From contig JAGYOT010000121.1 of NCBI GenBank assembly GCA_018399455.1, forward strand, positions 1 to 6,273: 6,273 nucleotides of DNA, given 5' to 3'. Origin of the DNA: Desulfobacterales bacterium (GTDB lineage Bacteria; Desulfobacterota; Desulfobacteria; Desulfobacterales; Desulfosalsimonadaceae). The position numbers and the translations under genes are program-made. The notes beneath the pieces were generated by a model, which had not been told where the DNA came from, did not search any database, and saw only the letters and a program-made list of their open reading frames with translations. Positions 1 to 4,692 of the stretch are shown here, in pieces (the first letter of the stretch is position 1; each line of letters begins with the position of its first letter).

Positions 1-57
1 GTTAAAATTCTCGCCTTCCTTGATCTTAACAAAAAATCCTGGTTTTCGTTCGGGCAC
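1..57 (-). CDS. N-terminal fragment of an unfinished gene, possibly ribosomal protein S21
   Basis: Read on the minus strand from a GTG at 57-55, the frame stays open to the window edge and gives 19 residues, MPERKPGFFVKIKEGENFN. An in-frame TAG lies two codons upstream (63-61), so the GTG is the first usable start. A good promoter sits at 90-117, giving a short leader of about 25 nt. The leader has only a weak purine-rich ribosome site (AAAGAAAG). The basic start followed by V-K-I-K-E-G-E-N-F resembles the start of bacterial S21 proteins (pattern V-x-V-x-[ED]-x-E-x-F, then a basic helix), which are often GTG/ATG-started small genes with strong promoters. Only 19 residues are visible, so the S21 identity is a guess; that a gene begins here is better supported by the promoter, the start and the preceding stop together. 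Confidence 0.45.
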   Translation of the reverse strand, partial: MPERKPGFFVKIKEGENFN

Positions 58-89
58 AATCTATCTTTCTTTAAATTTAAGCAAATAGA

Positions 90-117
90 ACTATCACTAA
101 TTTGTCATATTTGTCAA
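90..117 (-). promoter_or_regulatory. Sigma-70 type promoter for the left-edge gene
   Basis: On the minus strand a perfect -35 hexamer TTGACA (117-112) is followed after 16 nt by GATAGT (95-90), four of six matches to TATAAT. The surrounding 100 bases are very AT-rich. Transcription would start near position 83, about 26 nt before the GTG at 57. The -35 overlaps a short direct repeat, TGACAAAT at 116-109 and again at 107-100, which could be chance or a regulator site. Confidence 0.55.
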
Positions 118-197
118 AGCTTTTTTGAAAAATTTTCGCCATCAGCTTCCATTTCTTCAACATTTATCAAAGGGCCCTGATCATTTCCCGATTGCTG

Positions 198-217
198 AAA
201 AACGGCAAAAAGCGGTT
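198..217 (-). terminator. Weak possible terminator just after rodA
   Basis: Immediately after the rodA stop codon the minus strand reads AACCGC, a T5 loop, GCCGTT, then more T residues. The arms pair with one C-C mismatch, giving a short stem followed by a T-run, which fits a weak intrinsic terminator. The stem is short and imperfect, so this is only a candidate; it would separate rodA from the promoter of the left-edge gene. Confidence 0.3.
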
Positions 218-219
218 AC

Positions 220-1317
220 TTAGTCCTTTATAAACCGGCGCATACTGATATTCATCAGGAGACCGATGCCCACAAGCGCCGTTCCAAGCGAGGACCCCCC
301 GTAGCTCATAAGGGGAAGCGGCATGCCCACGACAGGCATAATTCCGAGCACCATGCCGATGTTGATAAAAATCTGCCAAAAAAACATCGCCGTAATGCCG
401 ACCGCAAGAAAAATTCCAAACCTGTCCCTGCAGCCATAGGCGATATTCAAACCAAAACCGATTAGAACCAAAAACAGCAGCAGCACGCCGGAGGTCCCCA
501 AGAAGCCCCACTCCTCGGCTAACACAGAAAAAATGAAATCCGTGTGCTGCTCAGGCAGAAATGAAAGCATTTTCTGGGTGCCGTTGAGATACCCCTTGCC
601 CATTAGCATCCCGGACCCCACCGCGATTTTTGACTGGCGGATGTGGTATCCGGCCCCCAGAGGATCATTATTGGGAAATATCAGGGTCAGGATGCGCTCC
701 TGCTGGTAAGGCTCAAGCATATTCCAGCCCATGGGGAGAATAACGACAACGATCAAAAGAAGGCTGATCAGGGTAGTTTTTTTAATTTTTGCAAAAAAGG
801 CCATGGACGCGGCAATTAAAACAAGTGTACCGGCTGTTCCCAGATCCGGTTGGGTAACGATGAGAAAGAAGGGAATCGCTGTAATCAGTATCGGGTTGGT
901 TAAATCACGAAACCCCAAACCGCCGGGCTTGACACTGCCTGCAAAATATTTGGCCAGCATAATAATCATGCCCAGTTTGACCGGTTCGGAAGGCTGGACT
1001 GTCAAAGGCCCGACGACAAGCCATCGCGTGGAGCCTCCAACATGCTTGCCAACCAAGTGTACCGCGACCAGCATCAAAATGCATCCGATGTAAATAAACA
1101 GGGCCCATTTATCAAGGCGCTTGTAATTAAACAAAAAAACAAGCAACATTATGAAAAATCCGGCGGAGATCCATATCATCTGCTTATAATAAACAATATG
1201 GCTTGTCCCGCCGGAATGAACGGCGCTATAAAGCTGCATCAGCCCGATACCGACAATTGTCAGGGTAATAGCCAGCAGGCCCCAGTCAAAATTTGTAACC
1301 AATCGGCGATCAAACAT
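220..1317 (-). CDS. rodA: RodA, rod-shape SEDS peptidoglycan glycosyltransferase
   Basis: Inner-membrane SEDS-family enzyme that polymerises lipid II into glycan strands during cell elongation, normally paired with the class B transpeptidase PBP2 and MreBCD. The 365-residue protein matches the usual length (~370). It is almost wholly hydrophobic with about ten membrane segments. Visible family motifs are GGSTRW (residues ~94-99), QPSEPVKLG (~108-116), TQPDLGT (~155-161), LPEQHTDFIF (~254-263) and GMPLPLMSYGGSS (~331-343). The aspartate in HTDFIF (~260) corresponds, from family knowledge, to the essential SEDS catalytic aspartate. These features, especially HTDFIF and the length, favour RodA over FtsW. 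I chose the ATG at 1317. A TTG four codons upstream (1329) is also open and neither start has a clear ribosome site. No PBP2 gene lies directly before it; a 350-bp gap leads to a divergent gene, so rodA probably has its own promoter. Confidence 0.93.
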   Translation of the reverse strand: MFDRRLVTNFDWGLLAITLTIVGIGLMQLYSAVHSGGTSHIVYYKQMIWISAGFFIMLLVFLFNYKRLDKWALFIYIGCILMLVAVHLVGKHVGGSTRWLVVGPLTVQPSEPVKLGMIIMLAKYFAGSVKPGGLGFRDLTNPILITAIPFFLIVTQPDLGTAGTLVLIAASMAFFAKIKKTTLISLLLIVVVILPMGWNMLEPYQQERILTLIFPNNDPLGAGYHIRQSKIAVGSGMLMGKGYLNGTQKMLSFLPEQHTDFIFSVLAEEWGFLGTSGVLLLFLVLIGFGLNIAYGCRDRFGIFLAVGITAMFFWQIFINIGMVLGIMPVVGMPLPLMSYGGSSLGTALVGIGLLMNISMRRFIKD

Positions 1318-1398
1318 ACGGGGATCCAATAGGGAAAAAAACGGCTGTCCGCCGGATACGGTAAAACCGTTACAGATCCTTGTCGGAATGATTATTTT

Positions 1399-1430
1399 TT
1401 AATGCATTAACTCAAACTGAGAGCTAATGC
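1399..1430. repeat. Palindrome TTAATGCATTAA with neighbouring TAATGC half-site
   Basis: TTAATGCATTAA (1399-1410) is a perfect 12-bp palindrome. Its right half GCATTA (1404-1409) can also pair with TAATGC at 1425-1430, with an inner CTCA/TGAG pairing (1411-1414, 1418-1421) between them. The arrangement looks like a dyad operator or small cruciform about 80-110 bp upstream of the rodA start. The same hexamer recurs near 1523 and 1542, so it may be a regulator site. No regulator can be named from sequence alone. Confidence 0.4.
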
Positions 1431-1522
1431 AACCCTATTCGGGATATTTTGATCGTTTCACAAAATGCCTTCTGCCCTGCGCTGCTGGACATTTGCGTTG
1501 AGCGGGACATATTGCCTTGAGC

Positions 1523-1547
1523 TAATGCCTTGACAGGCATTGCATTA
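1523..1547. repeat. Hairpin and inverted TAATGC/GCATTA pair
   Basis: TAATGC (1523-1528) and GCATTA (1542-1547) form an inverted pair. Overlapping them is a perfect 7-bp stem AATGCCT/AGGCATT with the loop TGAC (1524-1541). It lies 120-145 bp upstream of the DUF362 start. No T-run follows, so it is not an obvious terminator. It shares a 10-bp direct repeat, GAGCTAATGC, with the element at 1421-1430, 98 bp away. Confidence 0.4.
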
Positions 1548-1658
1548 TTTCGAAAAAGCCGCTAAATTTGATCTGAGCGGTCCATGGACTGAGCGGTAAG
1601 CTGCAAGCCGGGTGCGAAAAACTGGGCGCCGGCGTTTCCAAACCAACCCATTTAAGCT

Positions 1659-1664
1659 GGAGAG
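1659..1664 (+). promoter_or_regulatory. Ribosome binding site of the DUF362 gene
   Basis: GGAGAG lies just before the ATG at 1668 (GGAG ends 5 nt from it), a good Shine-Dalgarno match that fixes this start. Confidence 0.7.
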
Positions 1665-1667
1665 ACT

Positions 1668-2774
1668 ATGGCAAGCAAAGTATTTTTCATTGATTTTCGC
1701 GCTTCCTACAAAGAAAACTTTGTCAAAAAACTAAAACGGTTGGTGGACACAGCGGGTTTGCAGGCCTGTATAAAAAAAAGGGATCTCGTAGCCCTGAAAC
1801 TGCATTTCGGGGAATGGGGCAACACGGCATTCATTCGTCCGATCTACATCCGTCACATTATTGATGCTGTCAAGGCGGCCGGCGCAAAGCCTTTTCTAAC
1901 GGATGCGAACACTTTGTATGCAGGTTCCCGGGGAAATTCCGTGGACCATTTGAGAACCGCCCTTGAGAACGGATTCGCCTATTCAGTGCTTAATGCGCCG
2001 GTGCTCATAGCTGACGGACTTCGGGGCAAATCCGAGGTTGCGGTCCCGATCAACCAGAAGCACTGTGAGGTGGCTTATATCGCCACAGAAGTGGTAGAGG
2101 CCGATGCCTTGATATCGGTTGCGCATTTTAAAGGCCATGAACTGACGGGTTTTGGCGGGGCCATCAAGAATGTAGGGATGGGCTGTGCCTCAAGACGGGG
2201 CAAAATGGTGCAGCATTCGGATGTAGCGCCCAAGGTGAAACAAAAAAAATGTGTCGGCTGCGGCGAGTGCGCCCTTCATTGTGCCCAGCAGGCCATTTAT
2301 TTTGAAGAGCAAAAAGCCCGGATCGATCCCAAAAGATGCATCGGCTGTGGGGAGTGCATCCTGGTATGCGAAACCGGTGCGATTCAGATTCAATGGAGCC
2401 AATCGATTCCAAGATTCCTTGAATACATGGTGGAGTACACGGCCGGCGTCCTGAAGAACAAGCGCGGCAAAAACCTTTTCATCAACTTCATCAATAATAT
2501 TTCACCTGCCTGTGACTGCCCGCCATATAACGATGCTCCCATTGTTCAGGATATCGGAGTTGCCGCGGGAACGGATCCGGTAGCCCTTGACCAGGCCTGT
2601 GTCGATCTCGTGAATAATGAAGCCGCCCTGCCCCATACCTGCATGGAGACCGGTATGGGGCCTGGGGAAGACAAATTCAAGGCCCTCTATCCCAAAGTGG
2701 ACTGGCCGATCCAGCTCGATTATGCGGAACAAATCGGCCTGGGCAGCCGGGATTATGAACTGGTGAAGATTTAA
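1668..2774 (+). CDS. DUF362 protein with two [4Fe-4S] ferredoxin motifs
   Basis: The 368-residue protein has a DUF362-type fold split around a ferredoxin insert. N-terminal motifs are LKLHFGEWGNTAFIRP (~43-58), LTDANTLYAG (~77-86), AHFKGHELTGFGGAIKNVGMGCASRRGK (spread over ~152-179) and QHSD (~182-185), all typical of this family. Residues ~195-205 (CVGCGECALHC) and ~224-234 (CIGCGECILVC) are two complete CxxCxxCxxxC motifs, each expected to ligate a [4Fe-4S] cluster. The region after them carries C282 and C284 (ACDCPPYND) and a conserved-looking GTDPVALDQA (~301-310). No signal peptide or membrane segment is visible, so it should be cytoplasmic. The biochemical role of such DUF362 proteins is not firmly established; electron transfer is a reasonable inference from the clusters. 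It is alone on its strand and converges with the acyl-CoA dehydrogenase gene 23 bp downstream. Confidence 0.9.
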   Translation: MASKVFFIDFRASYKENFVKKLKRLVDTAGLQACIKKRDLVALKLHFGEWGNTAFIRPIYIRHIIDAVKAAGAKPFLTDANTLYAGSRGNSVDHLRTALENGFAYSVLNAPVLIADGLRGKSEVAVPINQKHCEVAYIATEVVEADALISVAHFKGHELTGFGGAIKNVGMGCASRRGKMVQHSDVAPKVKQKKCVGCGECALHCAQQAIYFEEQKARIDPKRCIGCGECILVCETGAIQIQWSQSIPRFLEYMVEYTAGVLKNKRGKNLFINFINNISPACDCPPYNDAPIVQDIGVAAGTDPVALDQACVDLVNNEAALPHTCMETGMGPGEDKFKALYPKVDWPIQLDYAEQIGLGSRDYELVKI

Positions 2775-2797
2775 GGACCGGCGCTTCTGCTTTGAAG

Positions 2798-4138
2798 CTA
2801 TCCGGAAGTATCCTTGAAAGCCGTTTTCGGAAAAAAGCAGTAAGGACAAAGCTCGGGGGGCTCGGCTCCGTAGTGGACATATCCGCACATCCTGCAGCGC
2901 CACGCGGTTGACTCTGAATCCTCAGGCTGATTCGCCGTTTCCGGCTCCCTTTCCCGATGCAGCGGCAGGTCCGCCATGGAGGGCATGACCGGCTGATATG
3001 AGTTCAATGCATGCCCGGACACAATAAGGCGCTGAACCTCGCTGGTCCCCTCATAAATTCGAAACAGCCGTATGTCCCGGAGCAGTTTTTCAACGGGAAA
3101 CATCTTGGTATAGCCAAAGCCGCCAAAAATCTGAAGGGCTTCATTGGCTACTTCCAGAGCCGCTTCTGAGGCATAAAGCTTGGCGATGGAGGCATCCAGG
3201 GTAGGATCCATCCCGTTGTCCGCTTCCCATGCCGCCTTTAAGGTCAACAGACGGGATGTCTCCACCTTCTGGTACATTTCAGCGATTTTAAACTGAAGTG
3301 ACTGAAAGTTGGCGATCTTGGTCCCGAACGCACGGCGCTGCTTCACATATTCAATGGCATGTTCCATGGCCGAACGTGCCGCCCCCACGGAAAAAGCCCC
3401 GATGGCAGGACGGGTGCGGGAGAAGGTTTTCATGGCCAGATAAAACCCCTGGCCCGGCTCCGCCAGGACGTTTGTCCCGGGCACGCGTACATTGTCAAAA
3501 TGGACGCCCACGGTATTTGAGCAGCGCTGTCCCATCTTGGGAATGGTTCTGCCGACCTTCACCCCCTCCCAGTCGCGTTCCACCAGAAAGGCACAAATTC
3601 CCTTGTGTTGAGATTTGGGATCAACGGTTGCAAAAATGGAATAATAGTCGGCAATGCCGCCGTTGGTGACCCAGTACTTGGTACCGTTTAATATGTAGTC
3701 TTCTCCGTCCGGGGTGGCTCTGCACTGGATACCGGAGACATCCGAGCCCATCCCCGGCTCGGATGTGGCAAAACTGATCAACTTGAATTCGCCGGCGATT
3801 CTGGGAAGATACGTCTCCTTTAAGGGTTCATTGCTACAAAGAATCAGGGGTTCCATGCCAAGGGAATTGTCAAAAACCGAAGTGGCGATTCCCGGACAGG
3901 CAGCTGCGATTTCTTCTGTCACAATCACGCCATCGATGATGCCAAAGCCTTTTCCTCCGTATTGTTTAGGAATATCTCCGCTTAAAATGCCTTCTTTGTA
4001 GGCCGCCCGAAGTACTTCCATCGGCACCTGATCGGTTTCATCATAATAGGCAGCCACCGGCAGCACCTGCTCCCGGGCGAATTTACGTGCTTTCTGCTGC
4101 AGTTCCAGTTGCTGGTCAGTAAAAGTAAAATCAAGCAT
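2798..4138 (-). CDS. Acyl-CoA dehydrogenase with C-terminal rubredoxin-like domain
   Basis: FAD-dependent oxidation of an acyl-CoA to the 2,3-enoyl-CoA, passing electrons usually to ETF; substrate unknown. Of 446 residues, about 1-380 form a standard acyl-CoA dehydrogenase: N-terminal helices from LDFTFTDQQ, first signature SFATSEPGMGSDVSG (~122-136), mid-domain NGTKYWVTNG (~151-160), second signature QIFGGFGYTKMFPVEKLLRDIR (split over ~336-357) and IYEGTSEVQR (~361-370), where E363 is at the catalytic-base position of the short/medium-chain type. A variable acidic linker (~385-410) leads to WRCRMCGY (C415, C418) and CPYC (C431, C434), a four-cysteine knuckle like the C-terminal domain of rubrerythrin. 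The ATG at 4138 is preceded by AGGAGGA (4149-4143) with 4 nt spacing. An 18-codon upstream extension to a GTG at 4192 is open but unlikely. Alone on its strand, with its own promoter. Confidence 0.93.
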   Translation of the reverse strand: MLDFTFTDQQLELQQKARKFAREQVLPVAAYYDETDQVPMEVLRAAYKEGILSGDIPKQYGGKGFGIIDGVIVTEEIAAACPGIATSVFDNSLGMEPLILCSNEPLKETYLPRIAGEFKLISFATSEPGMGSDVSGIQCRATPDGEDYILNGTKYWVTNGGIADYYSIFATVDPKSQHKGICAFLVERDWEGVKVGRTIPKMGQRCSNTVGVHFDNVRVPGTNVLAEPGQGFYLAMKTFSRTRPAIGAFSVGAARSAMEHAIEYVKQRRAFGTKIANFQSLQFKIAEMYQKVETSRLLTLKAAWEADNGMDPTLDASIAKLYASEAALEVANEALQIFGGFGYTKMFPVEKLLRDIRLFRIYEGTSEVQRLIVSGHALNSYQPVMPSMADLPLHREREPETANQPEDSESTAWRCRMCGYVHYGAEPPELCPYCFFPKTAFKDTSG

Positions 4139-4142
4139 TCTT

Positions 4143-4149
4143 TCCTCCT
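4143..4149 (-). promoter_or_regulatory. Strong ribosome binding site that fixes the dehydrogenase start
   Basis: AGGAGGA on the minus strand, 4 nt before the ATG at 4138. It decides against the longer open frame that would begin with a GTG at 4192, because that GTG has no such site. Confidence 0.85.
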
Positions 4150-4226
4150 GGCTTTTTTTAATCAATAATTCCGGGCTTACATAAGGGTTCACAGATTGTG
4201 CGGATGGCCGTCATGGACATGAAATA

Positions 4227-4254
4227 AATATAAACCTGAGCCTCCGGATTTCAA
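4227..4254 (-). promoter_or_regulatory. Sigma-70 type promoter for the acyl-CoA dehydrogenase gene
   Basis: On the minus strand TTGAAA (4254-4249, five of six to TTGACA) is followed after 16 nt by TATATT (4232-4227, five of six to TATAAT). Transcription would begin near 4220, leaving an untranslated leader of about 80 nt before the ATG at 4138. The leader shows no obvious riboswitch or regulator dyad. Confidence 0.55.
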
Positions 4255-4281
4255 AAATATTTGCGGAATTTACAGAAGGGC

Positions 4282-4310
4282 TTGGACTTTTTGGCTGTCG
4301 CGCTTATTTT
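4282..4310 (+). promoter_or_regulatory. Weak candidate promoter for the small Cys protein gene
   Basis: TTGGAC (4282-4287) and TATTTT (4305-4310) are spaced by 17 nt on the plus strand, matching three and four of six consensus bases. It is the best placed candidate I found upstream of the ATG at 4363, but the match is poor and chance similarity is likely. Confidence 0.2.
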
Positions 4311-4347
4311 TTACGAGAAAAGGGGTTGTGTTTCCCCTGTCTCAGGA

Positions 4348-4354
4348 AAGGAGG
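4348..4354 (+). promoter_or_regulatory. Ribosome binding site of the small Cys protein gene
   Basis: AAGGAGG, 8 nt before the ATG at 4363. This near-perfect Shine-Dalgarno sequence selects the 82-codon gene over a longer frame opening with TTG at 4261. Confidence 0.85.
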
Positions 4355-4362
4355 ATCGAGCC

Positions 4363-4611
4363 ATGGAAAAACAGCAATTGTGTGACAAAATTCGCGAGCT
4401 GTATCAGGATGTCGGTGAATGCGGCATCGATGTGGATGTCAATTATGACAAGGATCAGAACCGATGGGTGGTGGATCTAACAAAAGATCAGCATCACCTG
4501 AAAACCTATCTGGAAGAAGGCGATGCCGAATCCTGCATGCAAGGCCGGCAGTGCGTAAGTTTAGGCATAGAAATCGCGCAGCTGCGAAGCAACATTGAAA
4601 GGATGAAATAG
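4363..4611 (+). CDS. Small four-cysteine protein of unknown function (82 aa)
   Basis: I do not recognise a named family. The 82-residue soluble, acidic protein contains four cysteines (C7, C20, C58, C64). The order is a helix-like start (KQQLCDKIRELYQDVGE), a beta-like centre (DVDVNYDKDQNRWVVDL, ~23-39), a segment HHLKTYLEEGDAESCMQGRQC (H44-C64) and a helical tail ending IAQLRSNIERMK. The W-V-V-D-L strand next to acidic residues and the C-x5-C pair look like a folded domain and not a spurious frame. The start is set by a near-perfect AAGGAGG. It has no signal peptide or membrane segment. The gene is divergent from the acyl-CoA dehydrogenase gene (224 bp apart) and ends against a shared hairpin before glnS. 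A metal-binding or redox accessory role is possible from the cysteines and context, but this is speculation. Confidence 0.8.
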   Translation: MEKQQLCDKIRELYQDVGECGIDVDVNYDKDQNRWVVDLTKDQHHLKTYLEEGDAESCMQGRQCVSLGIEIAQLRSNIERMK

Positions 4612-4623
4612 CGCAGAAAGAAC

Positions 4624-4663
4624 CGCCCCGGCCATTGCCGGTTATTTATAATCGGCCGGGGCG
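4624..4663. terminator. GC-rich hairpin between two converging genes, likely two-way terminator
   Basis: CGCCCCGGCC (4624-4633) and GGCCGGGGCG (4654-4663) form a perfect 10-bp stem around a 20-nt AT-rich loop; ATT/AAT inside the loop can extend the pairing. It lies 13 nt after the stop of the small Cys gene and 30 nt past the stop of glnS on the other strand. The T-run after the stem is weak on the plus strand (a short TTTT comes 13 nt later) and modest on the minus strand (TTCTTTCT), so termination efficiency is uncertain, but position and stem strength support a shared terminator. Confidence 0.65.
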
Positions 4664-4692
4664 ATATAAACCGTTTTCATCAGCATATAAAG

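Larger units (their letters stand above)
1318..1667. other. Divergent intergenic region between rodA and the DUF362 gene
   Basis: This 350-bp stretch has no convincing gene. It must hold the start signals for rodA (minus) and the DUF362 gene (plus). It contains a perfect hairpin ACGGT-AAA-ACCGT (1358-1370) in the presumed rodA leader, a perfect 12-bp palindrome (1399-1410), a GAGCTAATGC direct repeat (1421-1430, 1519-1528) and a 7-bp stem with a 4-nt loop (1524-1541). A perfect TTGACA is at 1530-1535 on the plus strand, but no good -10 follows at 16-18 nt, so I do not call a promoter there. The part from 1570 to 1650 is GC-richer and shows nothing recognisable. Confidence 0.6.

Noticed and set aside
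171..178. Palindrome AGGGCCCT downstream of rodA as a terminator
   Set aside because: It has no loop and no T-run on either side; an 8-bp palindrome is likely by chance.
1465..1533. 22-residue open frame in the rodA/DUF362 intergenic region
   Set aside because: It has an ATG but no ribosome binding site, and its sequence overlaps the TAATGC repeat structures; nothing supports translation.
1530..1558. Perfect TTGACA as a promoter for the DUF362 gene
   Set aside because: No acceptable -10 hexamer occurs at 16-18 nt downstream (AAAAAG at 17), and the motif is inside the loop of a hairpin.
2775..2800. Small inverted repeat GCTTC/GAAGC between the DUF362 and dehydrogenase stops
   Set aside because: The stem is only 5 bp with no following T-run, and it overlaps the dehydrogenase stop codon; too weak to call a terminator.
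2502..2903. 133-codon minus-strand frame across the DUF362 and dehydrogenase 3' ends
   Set aside because: It overlaps both well-supported genes in another frame and has no family resemblance.
4261..4362. Upstream extension of the small Cys protein from a TTG
   Set aside because: The internal ATG at 4363 has an AAGGAGG at ideal distance, while the TTG has none, and the extension peptide looks unlike coding sequence.
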